A stretch of 64,000 bases of DNA, from the NCBI RefSeq assembly GCF_002902905.1, contig NZ_CP026124.1, forward strand, positions 4,030,001 through 4,094,000, given 5' to 3'. Shown here piece after piece: positions 55,104-62,799 of the stretch; within the stretch, counting starts at the first letter, position 1, and each line of letters starts with the position of its first letter. The notes below the pieces were generated by a model, which did no database searches, was not told the origin of the DNA, and saw nothing but the letters and a program-made list of their open reading frames with translations. This DNA comes from Achromobacter sp. AONIH1 (GTDB lineage Bacteria > Pseudomonadota > Gammaproteobacteria > Burkholderiales > Burkholderiaceae_B). A program made the translations under genes and the position numbers.

Positions 55104-55696
55104 AACGTGAGTCCTTTTGGGTCGATTAATAACCTTATGTCCGATCGTTACTGAATCGCTGTGAAAGTGCTGCCAGGGAGGCGATGCAAGGTGCGCGAAC
55201 GGAGCCGGTTATTGAAAAAAGGACGAAATTTAAACCAGTTTTTTTGCAGGGAAAAGAATAAAAAAATGGATACCATCCAGGTTGTGGTATTTGATAAATA
55301 GGGTGCCAGCCATTGTTATAAAAATAGTTCGCTGGATACCATCTTTATGATTAGATTGGCGAAAAATGACAAATTGAATGCTAATGAAATAGCATTGTTT
55401 CACGTTGGGCTTCGTGTGGCCGGGGGGGTTCGGGAACGCCAGGAGGCGCTCAAGGAACTCATGTGATTTCCTTGAGAAAAGGTGGCCATTCCCTTGAAGA
55501 TAACTATTTTGTCAGTGTTTGTTAGATTGCGTGCCAAGAACAGGCGAAGATGGCATCGAAATCAGCGAGGCAAGAGGGGCGTTGTGAAGAGATGCTGGGT
55601 GCCTGGCTGGTGCTGGTTATTTCCGAGGAGAGGTCGTGCTATCTATATTTGTTTATTATTTATTGGAAAATAGAAGTCACGAGAGAGTTGAAAAAT
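55104..55696. other. AT-rich region upstream of the autotransporter
   Basis: About 590 bases, the most AT-rich intergenic stretch in the window. It holds a pair of 11-bp direct repeats and several T/A-rich stretches that could carry promoters. Plus-strand open frames here show no ribosome site or domain. Confidence 0.55.
55267..55343. repeat. TGGATACCATC direct repeats
   Basis: TGGATACCATC at 55267-55277 and 55333-55343, 66 bases apart, about 160-240 bases upstream of the autotransporter start. Such a spacing, about six helical turns, would suit a DNA-looping regulator. Confidence 0.5.
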
Positions 55697-56695
55697 TCAA
55701 AGCAGGGTAACGCCCGTTTCCGTGAGTCGATATCGTTGCAGCTGTATATTGTTTCGCTTTAGGGCGGCGATTAGGTCTGTGGCCAAGCTCTCGTCCGCTG
55801 GCAGCACCAGGGTGCGCAGGCAGTCAACACGTTTGGCGTGAACGGTCAACTGCCCGATGCCGGTGTATATATCGCCGCGCATGGTCGAGGTTTTGACTTC
55901 ATAGGCCTCGACCAGCTCGGTTCCCCTGGATACGCCAAGATCGAGCAATACGGACTTGACGATTTGTTGATTCCTGGCAAGGCCTTTGCGTTGACGCCAT
56001 TCGCTCAGGCTTTTCACTACTTCGCCATGCCTGGATACGTAGTCGATGTCGCGGGCCGAGGCCCGTCCCTTTCTGCGGCCGAAGGATTCATCAAAGTACG
56101 CGCGATACTGGTGTTCCTTTTCCTTGGCGGTCGTGGTCTCCGTCCTGCCCTCCCGGACGGCAGCCTTGAAATCGATGATGGCCTCTACGTAGGCTACGGC
56201 TGCAAGGGCGGCGCCACGCGCAGCGATAGGCATGACGAGCAGACCTTCCTTCTGCGACCCATCGCGGGCATATACCGGATGAGTTTGAAGATCCGACCAG
56301 GCCACGAACGCGTCCTTTTTGACCCCCGTTGCTCCGCCGCCTACTCGTCCGGAATGGAAAAGATAGATCTGTCCGCTGGACGCGTGCTTGGCGAAAAAGC
56401 CTGCAACGGAATCGTTGCGTCCTTCGTAGGGAATATTGATTTCAACGGCGATGGCGACACCGGGGCCTTCATAGATCCGGCCAAACCAATTCAATCGTCG
56501 CGGATTGGATGTGTTCTTGTGATCCTGCGACCAGTACCAGTATTCACCATTCGAGTGCAGCTTCGCGGCCGGCCGTCGGCCGCCTTGCCAGCCGATGTCG
56601 CGAACTTCCTTTATTGAAAATTCGCGGCGTAGCGTTGCTTCGAGTTGAGATTGGGCCCTGCGAATCTCGGCGCGGTCTTCAATCAGAATGAACAT
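55697..56695 (-). CDS. Unknown protein with C-terminal PD-(D/E)xK-like nuclease motif
   Basis: 332 residues, soluble, no signal peptide. No full-length family recognised. The N-terminal half is alpha/beta with 'YWYWSQDHKNTSNPRRLNWFGRIYEG'. The C-terminal third has 'TELVEAYEVKTSTMRGDIYTGIGQLTVHAKRVDCLRTLVLP': E-x-K preceded by acidic residues and followed by a Gln-containing helix, as in restriction-endonuclease-like folds. It follows a lipoprotein gene by 49 bases on the same strand. Possible solitary restriction/repair nuclease. Confidence 0.5.
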   Translation of the reverse strand: MFILIEDRAEIRRAQSQLEATLRREFSIKEVRDIGWQGGRRPAAKLHSNGEYWYWSQDHKNTSNPRRLNWFGRIYEGPGVAIAVEINIPYEGRNDSVAGFFAKHASSGQIYLFHSGRVGGGATGVKKDAFVAWSDLQTHPVYARDGSQKEGLLVMPIAARGAALAAVAYVEAIIDFKAAVREGRTETTTAKEKEHQYRAYFDESFGRRKGRASARDIDYVSRHGEVVKSLSEWRQRKGLARNQQIVKSVLLDLGVSRGTELVEAYEVKTSTMRGDIYTGIGQLTVHAKRVDCLRTLVLPADESLATDLIAALKRNNIQLQRYRLTETGVTLL

Positions 56696-56744
56696 GGCTG
56701 GGGTCGATGTGATGTGGAAACCGGGGAGTTTTCGGGTTCAAGCG

Positions 56745-57611
56745 TTAATACGGTTTCATCGTGTGGATCTGGTTCTTGGCCAGTCGTTGGACGCCGTAGG
56801 CGATGGCTCCGCCGAACACATTGGACTCCATCATTCCGGGAACCCGTGCGATCACGTATTCATCCGTTTCTTCAAGGATCTGCGAGTTGGCGAAGTACAT
56901 GTCTTCCGGCTTGGTATACATCCCCAGCCCGCCCATCTTGCTGCCAAGCAGATGCAGGCTACCGAGATTGACCCGCTTGCCGGTGGCGGGCAAATCGCCC
57001 TTCAGGTCTCGCTTGACGAGGCCTGCGAGCGCAGTTGCCGCAGTGGTGAGCTCTTTCTTGTATTGGTCCAGTTGCCCTTCGGACAATTGGGCCAATTCCT
57101 TCTCGGGGTATACCGATTGCAGATGGTAGGTGTAGCGGCCAGTCCACTTGGTGTTGGCGTTGTCGACATGGAAGACCAGGGCCAGCCTGAATCTCTCGTC
57201 GTCGCAACGCTGCACGAAGACAAATGGCTTGAGATTGAAAGCCGCGGCTTCTCCAGATGCCTTGATGCCGGCGGCTTCCAAGGCGGCAGTCGAGGCTGGC
57301 AGCGGATCAACCTGTATGACCGAGTCCTTGTATTGCTTGGCCATTTCCTGGGACAGACGGGAAACGTTCATGCTGCCAAAAATCGGTCCTAACAGAATGC
57401 TGCCGCCGCCAGTCTGCATAAAGATATAGCGCGTGCCTTCGATGTAGCCTGCCTGATTCGGCAGATACTTTTTCTCAGGCATATTGGCGGAAACAGAGAC
57501 TGCCGACTGCATTCCGGCCTGAACGGCAGGAGGCGTCGTTGTCTTGAGCGCGGGAGCGCAACCAGCTGCAAGAACGGCCATTGTCAAAACCAAAGGCGGC
57601 AAAAGGCGCAT
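56745..57611 (-). CDS. Lipoprotein of unknown function
   Basis: 288 residues. A lipoprotein signal with Leu/Val core and lipobox LAAGC is followed by a mature domain of about 270 residues with 'AGYIEGTRYIFMQTGGGSILLGPIFGSMNVSRLSQEMA' and 'VFVQRCDDERFRLALVFHVDNANTKWTGRYTYHL'. No family recognised. It is probably in the periplasm or outer membrane. It precedes the nuclease-like gene by 49 bases, so they may be one transcript. Confidence 0.7.
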   Translation of the reverse strand: MRLLPPLVLTMAVLAAGCAPALKTTTPPAVQAGMQSAVSVSANMPEKKYLPNQAGYIEGTRYIFMQTGGGSILLGPIFGSMNVSRLSQEMAKQYKDSVIQVDPLPASTAALEAAGIKASGEAAAFNLKPFVFVQRCDDERFRLALVFHVDNANTKWTGRYTYHLQSVYPEKELAQLSEGQLDQYKKELTTAATALAGLVKRDLKGDLPATGKRVNLGSLHLLGSKMGGLGMYTKPEDMYFANSQILEETDEYVIARVPGMMESNVFGGAIAYGVQRLAKNQIHTMKPY

Positions 57612-57928
57612 TTTTTTAATCCGTCAGCGAGGGAGAAGAGGGTCTGATTGGGTGAGGCAATTTAACTCAATCTCGAGACGTTTTGAAAAAATATTTCATA
57701 TTAAGAAACGTCTGACTTGTTTATCGCCATCCAAGACAGGGAGAGCCGGCTCCCGTTCGTTTACTGGTATGTGGAATTGAGGTGGACGAACGGTTGCGAT
57801 CATTCAACGAAACAGGCGTTTCCCTGGAGACCTGATACTGCCGCGCGTTGCGCATTGCGAGTAAGGTGTGGAGATAATCCATGACCATCCGGCACGCCAG
57901 CCCGTGCCACGAGCAGGATCAGAAAATC
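57612..57928. other. Divergent intergenic region between two lipoprotein genes
   Basis: About 317 bases, AT-rich at 57650-57720, with nothing recognisable beyond probable promoters. Confidence 0.45.
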
Positions 57929-58186
57929 ATGAAGACCCTACGCCGGGCATTGCGCCCCGTTCTTGCCGCAGCGGCAGTCGCAGCCGCAACGCTCACCGCC
58001 TGCGCGGATACCCCGCCCCGGCGCGCCGACATGGACTACCGCAGCCGGCCATCTTCCCCGGCACAAAGCCCGAACAGCGCCCCGGCTTCCTCGGACCGGC
58101 GCCTGACCATCCAGTCCGGCGAGGGAGAAAGGCTGAATCTTCCCTGGTTCATCCGGGATACGCAGGACTTCATCAACCGCGACTGA
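57929..58186 (+). CDS. Small lipoprotein
   Basis: 85 residues from 57929: basic start MKTLRRALRP, Ala-rich core, lipobox LTAC, then a Pro/Ser-rich mature part ending 'LNLPWFIRDTQDFINRD'. An in-frame start at 57881 adds 16 residues without signal character. Its 3' end overlaps the convergent methyltransferase gene by 14 bases. Function unknown. Confidence 0.65.
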   Translation: MKTLRRALRPVLAAAAVAAATLTACADTPPRRADMDYRSRPSSPAQSPNSAPASSDRRLTIQSGEGERLNLPWFIRDTQDFINRD

Positions 58187-58871
58187 TCTCGCCCGGGACT
58201 GCCGTGATGCGCGGCTGACGCGTCTCGCCCTCGACGGCGCCGCCACGCCGGGCCAGCCAGACATTCGCGCGGCCGCATTCCTCGTCCCACTCGACATATC
58301 GCACCACTTCGAAACCGTTGGCTTCCAGCAGATCGCGATACTCCTGGCGGTCCAGGCTGCCGTGATACAGCGGCTGTCCTTCGAGTTCCCCGATCGCTTC
58401 CCCCAGTGTGGTCCCGCTGGTGAACATCAGCGGCGCGCCTGGCGCGGCCAGGCGTGCGAAGGTGGCGAACAGGGGCCGCTGGTCTTCGGGCCTCAGGTGA
58501 AAGAGGCTGTGCCAGGCGATCAGGCCGTGGAAGGTCTCGTTCAAGGGCATGCGGCGCATGTCGGCGGCGATCCAGCGGTGATCCGGGAACGCGGCTTGCG
58601 CGCCTGCGAGCAGGGGCAGGGACGTGTCCACGCCCATGATCTCGCAGCCCTGTTCGATCAGGTGGCGGTCGATGGGCACGCCGTTGCCGCAGCCGATGTC
58701 CAGCACGCGCGGTTTGCCGGATGCCGGCAGCAGCGCCAGAAAGCGCGTCAGCCAGCCGCGCTCGAACAGATCCCGGCTTCTCTGCCGCTCAAAGGCGCGG
58801 GCATGTTCCTGGTACAGCGCGACCACGTTGTCGGCGGGAGAGGTCGGCGATTTCTTCATCTGGGAGGTCAT
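58173..58871 (-). CDS. Class I SAM-dependent methyltransferase
   Basis: About 232 residues from 58871; 58859 is an alternative and the frame is open to 58937. Motif I 'RVLDIGCGNGVPIDRHLIEQGCEIMGVD' binds S-adenosylmethionine; 'IAADMRRMPLNETFHGLIAWHSLFHL' is the post-I/II region. The substrate is unknown. Three near-identical direct repeats cover the start and upstream region. The length is normal for the family. Confidence 0.87.
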   Translation of the reverse strand: MTSQMKKSPTSPADNVVALYQEHARAFERQRSRDLFERGWLTRFLALLPASGKPRVLDIGCGNGVPIDRHLIEQGCEIMGVDTSLPLLAGAQAAFPDHRWIAADMRRMPLNETFHGLIAWHSLFHLRPEDQRPLFATFARLAAPGAPLMFTSGTTLGEAIGELEGQPLYHGSLDRQEYRDLLEANGFEVVRYVEWDEECGRANVWLARRGGAVEGETRQPRITAVPGEISRG

Positions 58872-58947
58872 CACTCGGACTGTCCGGGGAGTCATCAATC
58901 GGACGAATATCGGACTGTAACCCCGGGGAATCATCAATCGGACGAAT
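58868..58947. repeat. Three direct repeats TCATCAATCGGACGAAT at the methyltransferase start
   Basis: TCATCAATCGGACGAAT occurs exactly at 58892-58908 and 58931-58947, with a shorter copy TCATCACTCGGAC at 58868-58880, spaced 24 and 39 bases. The copies overlap the start region of the methyltransferase frame. Confidence 0.65.
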
Positions 58948-59000
58948 CTTGAAGAATGGCCGGATCACGATCAAACGCCCAGCGAGCGCGATCCTAAAAG

Positions 59001-59030
59001 AACAAGGGCCGCCTGCCGGCGACCCTTGTT
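59001..59030 (-). terminator. Terminator of the DoxX gene
   Basis: 8-bp arms AACAAGGG (59001-59008) and CCCTTGTT (59023-59030), with an inner GCC/GGC pair. On the minus strand it is followed by CTTTTAGG. It lies 55 bases beyond the DoxX stop. Confidence 0.6.
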
Positions 59031-59085
59031 TCCATCGACCGGCGGCTCGCGCCGTCAGTCTTCATGCCGGACGATCACGCGCGCC

Positions 59086-59493
59086 TCAGTTCCAGCGCCC
59101 GCCATTGCCCGCCAGGCTGAAGCGGCCCGCGCCCATGAAGGCGATGGCCAGCGCCGTGAACAGGAACATGCCTTGCAGTTCCAGCGCCCAGCCGCCGTTG
59201 TTGGTCAGGCTGCCGAGCTGGCCGGTGTGGGCCAGCAGGATGGCGACCACCATGTTGATGGCGATGATCAGGCCGCCCAGGCGGGTGTAGATGCCTACGA
59301 TGATGAGCACCGGGGCCAGGATCTCGCCGATGTAGGCGCCATAGGCCAGAAAGCCCGGCAGGCCGTGCGAGGACAGCATGCCGGCGATGCCGCTGACGCC
59401 GCCGCCCGAGAGCTTGAACAGGCCGTGCAGCAGGATCAGGATGCCCAGGGTCAGGCGCAGGATCAGCTTGCCGGTGTCGTCGGATTTGATCAT
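59086..59493 (-). CDS. DoxX family membrane protein
   Basis: 135 residues with four hydrophobic segments. 'LILRLTLGILILLHGLFKLSGG' opens and 'LPGFLAYGAYIGEILAPVLIIVGIYTRLGGLIIAINMVVAILLAHTGQ' continues the DoxX pattern; the end is a basic tail. Some DoxX proteins take part in quinol oxidation or envelope stress, but the role here is unknown. Single gene with its own terminator. Confidence 0.9.
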   Translation of the reverse strand: MIKSDDTGKLILRLTLGILILLHGLFKLSGGGVSGIAGMLSSHGLPGFLAYGAYIGEILAPVLIIVGIYTRLGGLIIAINMVVAILLAHTGQLGSLTNNGGWALELQGMFLFTALAIAFMGAGRFSLAGNGGRWN

Positions 59494-59664
59494 GTTGGGG
59501 TTCTCTTATTCAGATTGAGAAGAACAGTGGGCTGGTTGGAGCGCACCGCGAGCCTATGGTTCCTCTGTCCGGCCCCCTTTTTCCCCGGGGGTCCGGACAG
59601 GCGCGGCCATTATGGCAAAACCCGAGCAAATCCATCAAGCATTCGGCGGTGTATTAACCAACGC

Positions 59665-61053
59665 TTACAGCTCTTCCAGGTAGCGCATGCGGAAGCGCTT
59701 GCCCTTGATGGCGCTGTTGGACAGGCGCGAGAACGCCTGCTTGGCGATGCGGCGGTCCAGCGCGACGTAGGTGTTGAACTCGGTGACGTTGATCTTGCCG
59801 ACCTGCTCGAACGTCAGGCCGCCGTCGCCGGTCAGCGCGCCCAGCAGGTCGCCGGGCCGCAGCTTGTCCTTCTTGCCGCCCTGGATGCACAGCGTGACCA
59901 TGGGCGCGCGCAGCGGGCGGTCGGCCTTGGGGCGCAGCGATTGCAGGTCGCCCCAGACCAGCGGGACGCCCTGGTACTGCTCGATCAGGGTGGCCCAGCG
60001 CATTTCGTCGGGCGAGCACAGGCTCAGGGCCAGGCCCTTCTGTTCGCCCCGGCCGCTGCGGCCGATGCGATGGACGTGGACCTCGGTGTCCTTGGTCACG
60101 TCCACGTTGATGACGGCGCCCAGGTTCTGGATGTCCAGTCCGCGCGCGGCCACGTCGGTGGCGACCAGCACCGAGCAGCTGTTGTTGGCGAACTGGATCA
60201 GGATCTCGTCGCGCTCGCGCTGTTCCAGGTCGCCGTTCAGCGCCAGGGCGCTGACGCCTTGCTGGTTCAGGGCCTCGACCAGGTCGTGGCTGCGGATCTT
60301 GGTGTTGCAGAAGGCCAGCGTGGACGCCGGCCGGAAATGCGCCAGCAGGCGGGCGACGGCGTCCAGGCGTTCCTCGGGCTTGATCTCGTAGAAGATCTGC
60401 TCGATGCGGCTGGCGTCGTGCTGGGCCTCGACCTTGACCTCGGCCGGATTGCGCAGGAAGCGGGCGGCCAGCTTGCGGATGTTGTCGGGGTAGGTGGCCG
60501 AGAACAGCAGGGTCTGGCGCTTGGTCGGGCAGTGCGAGGCGATGGCGACGATATCGTCGTAGAAGCCCATGTCGACCATGCGGTCGGCCTCGTCCAGCAC
60601 CAGGGTGTTCAGGCCGGCCAGGTCCAGGCTGCCGCGCGCCAGGTGGTCCTGGATGCGGCCCGGCGTGCCGACCACGACGTGGGCGCCGTGGGCCAGCGAC
60701 TCGGCCTGGGGGCGCACCGCCGCGCCGCCGCACAGGGTCAGCACCTTGATGTTGGAGATCTGGCGCGCCAGCCGGCGCAGTTCCTGCGCCACCTGGTCGG
60801 CCAGCTCGCGGGTGGGGCACAGCACCAGGCATTGCGGCGCCAGCCAGGGCGGGTTGATCTTCTGCAGCAGGCCCAGGCCGAAGGCGGCGGTCTTGCCGCT
60901 GCCGGTCTTGGCCTGGGCGATGAGGTCGCGGCCTTCCAGGATCAGGGGCAGGCTCTGCGCCTGGATGGGAGTCATCTGCGTGAAGCCCAGGCTTTCCAGG
61001 TTCTGGAGCAGGGCGGGGGCCAGGGGCAGGGAGGAGAAGGCGGTTTCGGTCAC
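59665..61053 (-). CDS. dbpA: ATP-dependent RNA helicase DbpA
   Basis: 462 residues. Full DEAD-box motif set: Q motif 'FTQMTPIQAQSLP', Walker A AKTGSGKT, VLDEAD, SAT (FSATYP), and 'HRIGRSGRG'. The C-terminal 70 residues, 'TLCIQGGKKDKLRPGDLLGALTGDGGLTFEQVGKINVTEFNTYVALDR...KGKRFRMRYLEEL', are the DbpA-type RNA-binding domain that recognises hairpin 92 of 23S rRNA. It acts in large-subunit assembly. Confidence 0.96.
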   Translation of the reverse strand: MTETAFSSLPLAPALLQNLESLGFTQMTPIQAQSLPLILEGRDLIAQAKTGSGKTAAFGLGLLQKINPPWLAPQCLVLCPTRELADQVAQELRRLARQISNIKVLTLCGGAAVRPQAESLAHGAHVVVGTPGRIQDHLARGSLDLAGLNTLVLDEADRMVDMGFYDDIVAIASHCPTKRQTLLFSATYPDNIRKLAARFLRNPAEVKVEAQHDASRIEQIFYEIKPEERLDAVARLLAHFRPASTLAFCNTKIRSHDLVEALNQQGVSALALNGDLEQRERDEILIQFANNSCSVLVATDVAARGLDIQNLGAVINVDVTKDTEVHVHRIGRSGRGEQKGLALSLCSPDEMRWATLIEQYQGVPLVWGDLQSLRPKADRPLRAPMVTLCIQGGKKDKLRPGDLLGALTGDGGLTFEQVGKINVTEFNTYVALDRRIAKQAFSRLSNSAIKGKRFRMRYLEEL

Positions 61054-61079
61054 GATATTGGTCCGGTCACGGATGGAGG

Positions 61080-61499
61080 CTAGGACGCGTCCCAGGGATT
61101 GATGACGGCAATGCCCGCTGCCTGGAAGGGCGCGGCGTCGCGGGTGGCGACGGCGTATCCCCGGGCGGCGGCGATGGCGGCAATATAACCGTCCGCCATT
61201 GGCAGGCCCTTGCCGGCGGCGCGCGCCTTGATGGCCAGCGCCGCGTAGTGATGGGCGGCGTCGGCGTCGAAGGCCAGCACGCGCTCGCCGAACAGCGCGA
61301 CGATGCCGTCGAAGACCATGCCCAGGCCGCGCTTGCGCCGGCCTTCGGGCAGGGCGCCGATGCCGTACATCATCTCGGCGAGCGTGACGCTGGACAGGTA
61401 CAGGGTCTCGGCCACCTGGTCGTTCAACCAGGTCTTGACCGCCGGATGCGGCTCGGGCTTCATCGCTTCGGAGACGACGTTGGTGTCCAGGACGATCAT
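61080..61499 (-). CDS. vapC: PIN-domain toxin (VapC/FitB type)
   Basis: 139 residues. The PIN acidic residues are in 'MIVLDTNVVSE', 'LAEMMYG' and 'MADGYIAAIAAARGYAVATRD', as expected for a Mg-dependent ribonuclease. It overlaps the antitoxin gene by 4 bases on the minus strand, the standard toxin-antitoxin layout. FitB-type members cleave specific RNAs; the target here is unknown. Confidence 0.92.
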   Translation of the reverse strand: MIVLDTNVVSEAMKPEPHPAVKTWLNDQVAETLYLSSVTLAEMMYGIGALPEGRRKRGLGMVFDGIVALFGERVLAFDADAAHHYAALAIKARAAGKGLPMADGYIAAIAAARGYAVATRDAAPFQAAGIAVINPWDAS

Positions 61500-61750
61500 G
61501 CGATTTTCATCGGCTTGGCGGGTTTGCGGTCGCGCGTGTCTTCCAGGACGGCGAAGTCCTCGTTGCGCAGGCCGGCCTTGCGGCCGAGTTCCGCCAGCAG
61601 GTCGCCCAGGCGCGGGCGCTGCTCGGCCTTCACCGCGTGTTCCAGGATCTCGCGCACTTCGGCCTCGGTGCTGCGGCCGTGGTTGGCCGCGCGCAGGCGC
61701 AGGGCGCGGTGGACTTCGTCGGGCACGTTTCGGACGGTCAGGATCGCCAT
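61496..61750 (-). CDS. FitA-type ribbon-helix-helix antitoxin
   Basis: 84 residues from the ATG at 61750. 'LTVRNVPDEVHRALRLRAANHGRSTEAEVREILEHAV' is the FitA/Arc ribbon-helix-helix domain that binds DNA as a dimer; the C-terminal part would bind and neutralise the PIN toxin. Three GTCAAT repeats lie just upstream (61753-61787) and may be operator sites. It overlaps the toxin gene. Confidence 0.9.
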   Translation of the reverse strand: MAILTVRNVPDEVHRALRLRAANHGRSTEAEVREILEHAVKAEQRPRLGDLLAELGRKAGLRNEDFAVLEDTRDRKPAKPMKIA

Positions 61751-61854
61751 TGTCAATCGCTTGAGATTGCAGTCAATGCTGTCAATTTTATGTTGATGCA
61801 GTCATCCAGGGCAAATCGGCTTCTGACAGGGCCGGGTTCGAGACAGGGGCGCGT

Positions 61855-62628
61855 TCAATCGCCCGGCATCTGCGCATCCGCCTCGTACGTCCGCGCCAGC
61901 GCCGCCGCCGCCTGCTGCATGCGCGGCAGCCAGGCGCGGGCCGCGTCGATGGACAGGCGCGCCAGCGGCGCGTGCAGCGCCACGGCGGCCACGGCGCGGT
62001 TGCCGTGCAGGATCGGCACGGCCATGCAGACGATGCCCAGCAGGTACTCCTCGCGGTCGAAGCTGGCGCCTTCCTTGCGGATGCTGCGGAATTCGGGATC
62101 CAGCGCCTGCATGTCGCACAAGGTGTTGGGCGTGTAGCGCGGCAGCGGCGCGGCGGCCAGCAGGCGTTCGCGCGCCTCGCGCCGCATGTGGGCCAGGAAC
62201 AGCTTGCCGCTGGCGCTGCAGTGCAGCGGCACGCGCGAGCCGGGCTGCAGGTTGACGCGCAGCGGCCAGGCGGTTTCGACGCGGTCCAGGTAGACGACCT
62301 CGTCGCCGTCCAGCATGGTGCAGTTGCAGGTCTCGCCGATCTCGTCGACCAGGCTGTCCAGGATGCGGTGGCGCTCGCCGCGCAGCGGCGAGTTGATCAT
62401 GGCGTCGCGCGCCAGCGCGGCCAGCCGGGGGCCGCTGACGTAGCTCTTGCTGGCGGGCTCGCGCAGCAGCATGCCGGCGTCGGCCAGCCGCGACAGGATG
62501 CGCAGCACGGACGGCTTGGGCAGGCCGGAGGCCTCGGTCAGGGCGGCCAGCGACACCGGGCGTTCGGATTGCGCCACGAGTTCCAGCAGGGTGAGCGCGC
62601 GCAGCGCGGCGGAGGATTCGTCTTTCAT
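61855..62628 (-). CDS. IclR-family transcriptional regulator
   Basis: 257 residues. The N-terminal winged HTH 'RALTLLELVAQSERPVSLAALTEASGLPKPSVLRILSRLADAGML' and the C-terminal IclR ligand domain 'CNCTMLDGDEVVYLDRVETAWPLRVNLQPGSRVPLHCSASGKLFLA' are complete. It is divergent from xsc, so it probably controls sulfonate degradation with a small organic acid as effector. A near-palindrome overlaps its start codon. Confidence 0.93.
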   Translation of the reverse strand: MKDESSAALRALTLLELVAQSERPVSLAALTEASGLPKPSVLRILSRLADAGMLLREPASKSYVSGPRLAALARDAMINSPLRGERHRILDSLVDEIGETCNCTMLDGDEVVYLDRVETAWPLRVNLQPGSRVPLHCSASGKLFLAHMRREARERLLAAAPLPRYTPNTLCDMQALDPEFRSIRKEGASFDREEYLLGIVCMAVPILHGNRAVAAVALHAPLARLSIDAARAWLPRMQQAAAALARTYEADAQMPGD

Positions 62629-62646
62629 CTTTCAAAAAATGAAGAT
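62627..62646. promoter_or_regulatory. Near-palindrome at the IclR start, possible operator
   Basis: ATCTTTCA-AAAAA-TGAAGAT, imperfect by one base, overlapping the IclR start codon (62626-62628) in the 171-base region shared with xsc. Typical place for autoregulation. Confidence 0.45.
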
Positions 62647-62799
62647 CTGGCCTGTGGCGGTCCGCCCCGTGACGGATTTTGCGGAAAGTGGAACGAGGCG
62701 GGATGGGAATGACGGCGCTTCGGGTGCAGTATCGGCGTAGCCCGGCCGATATGCAATCCAGAATCCACCCGTCCAGCGCCGGCCCGCCAGGAGATAGAC

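Noticed and set aside
55482..55762. Small plus-strand frames upstream of the nuclease-like gene
   Set aside because: No ribosome site, random-looking composition in AT-rich DNA, and overlap with the end of the minus-strand gene.
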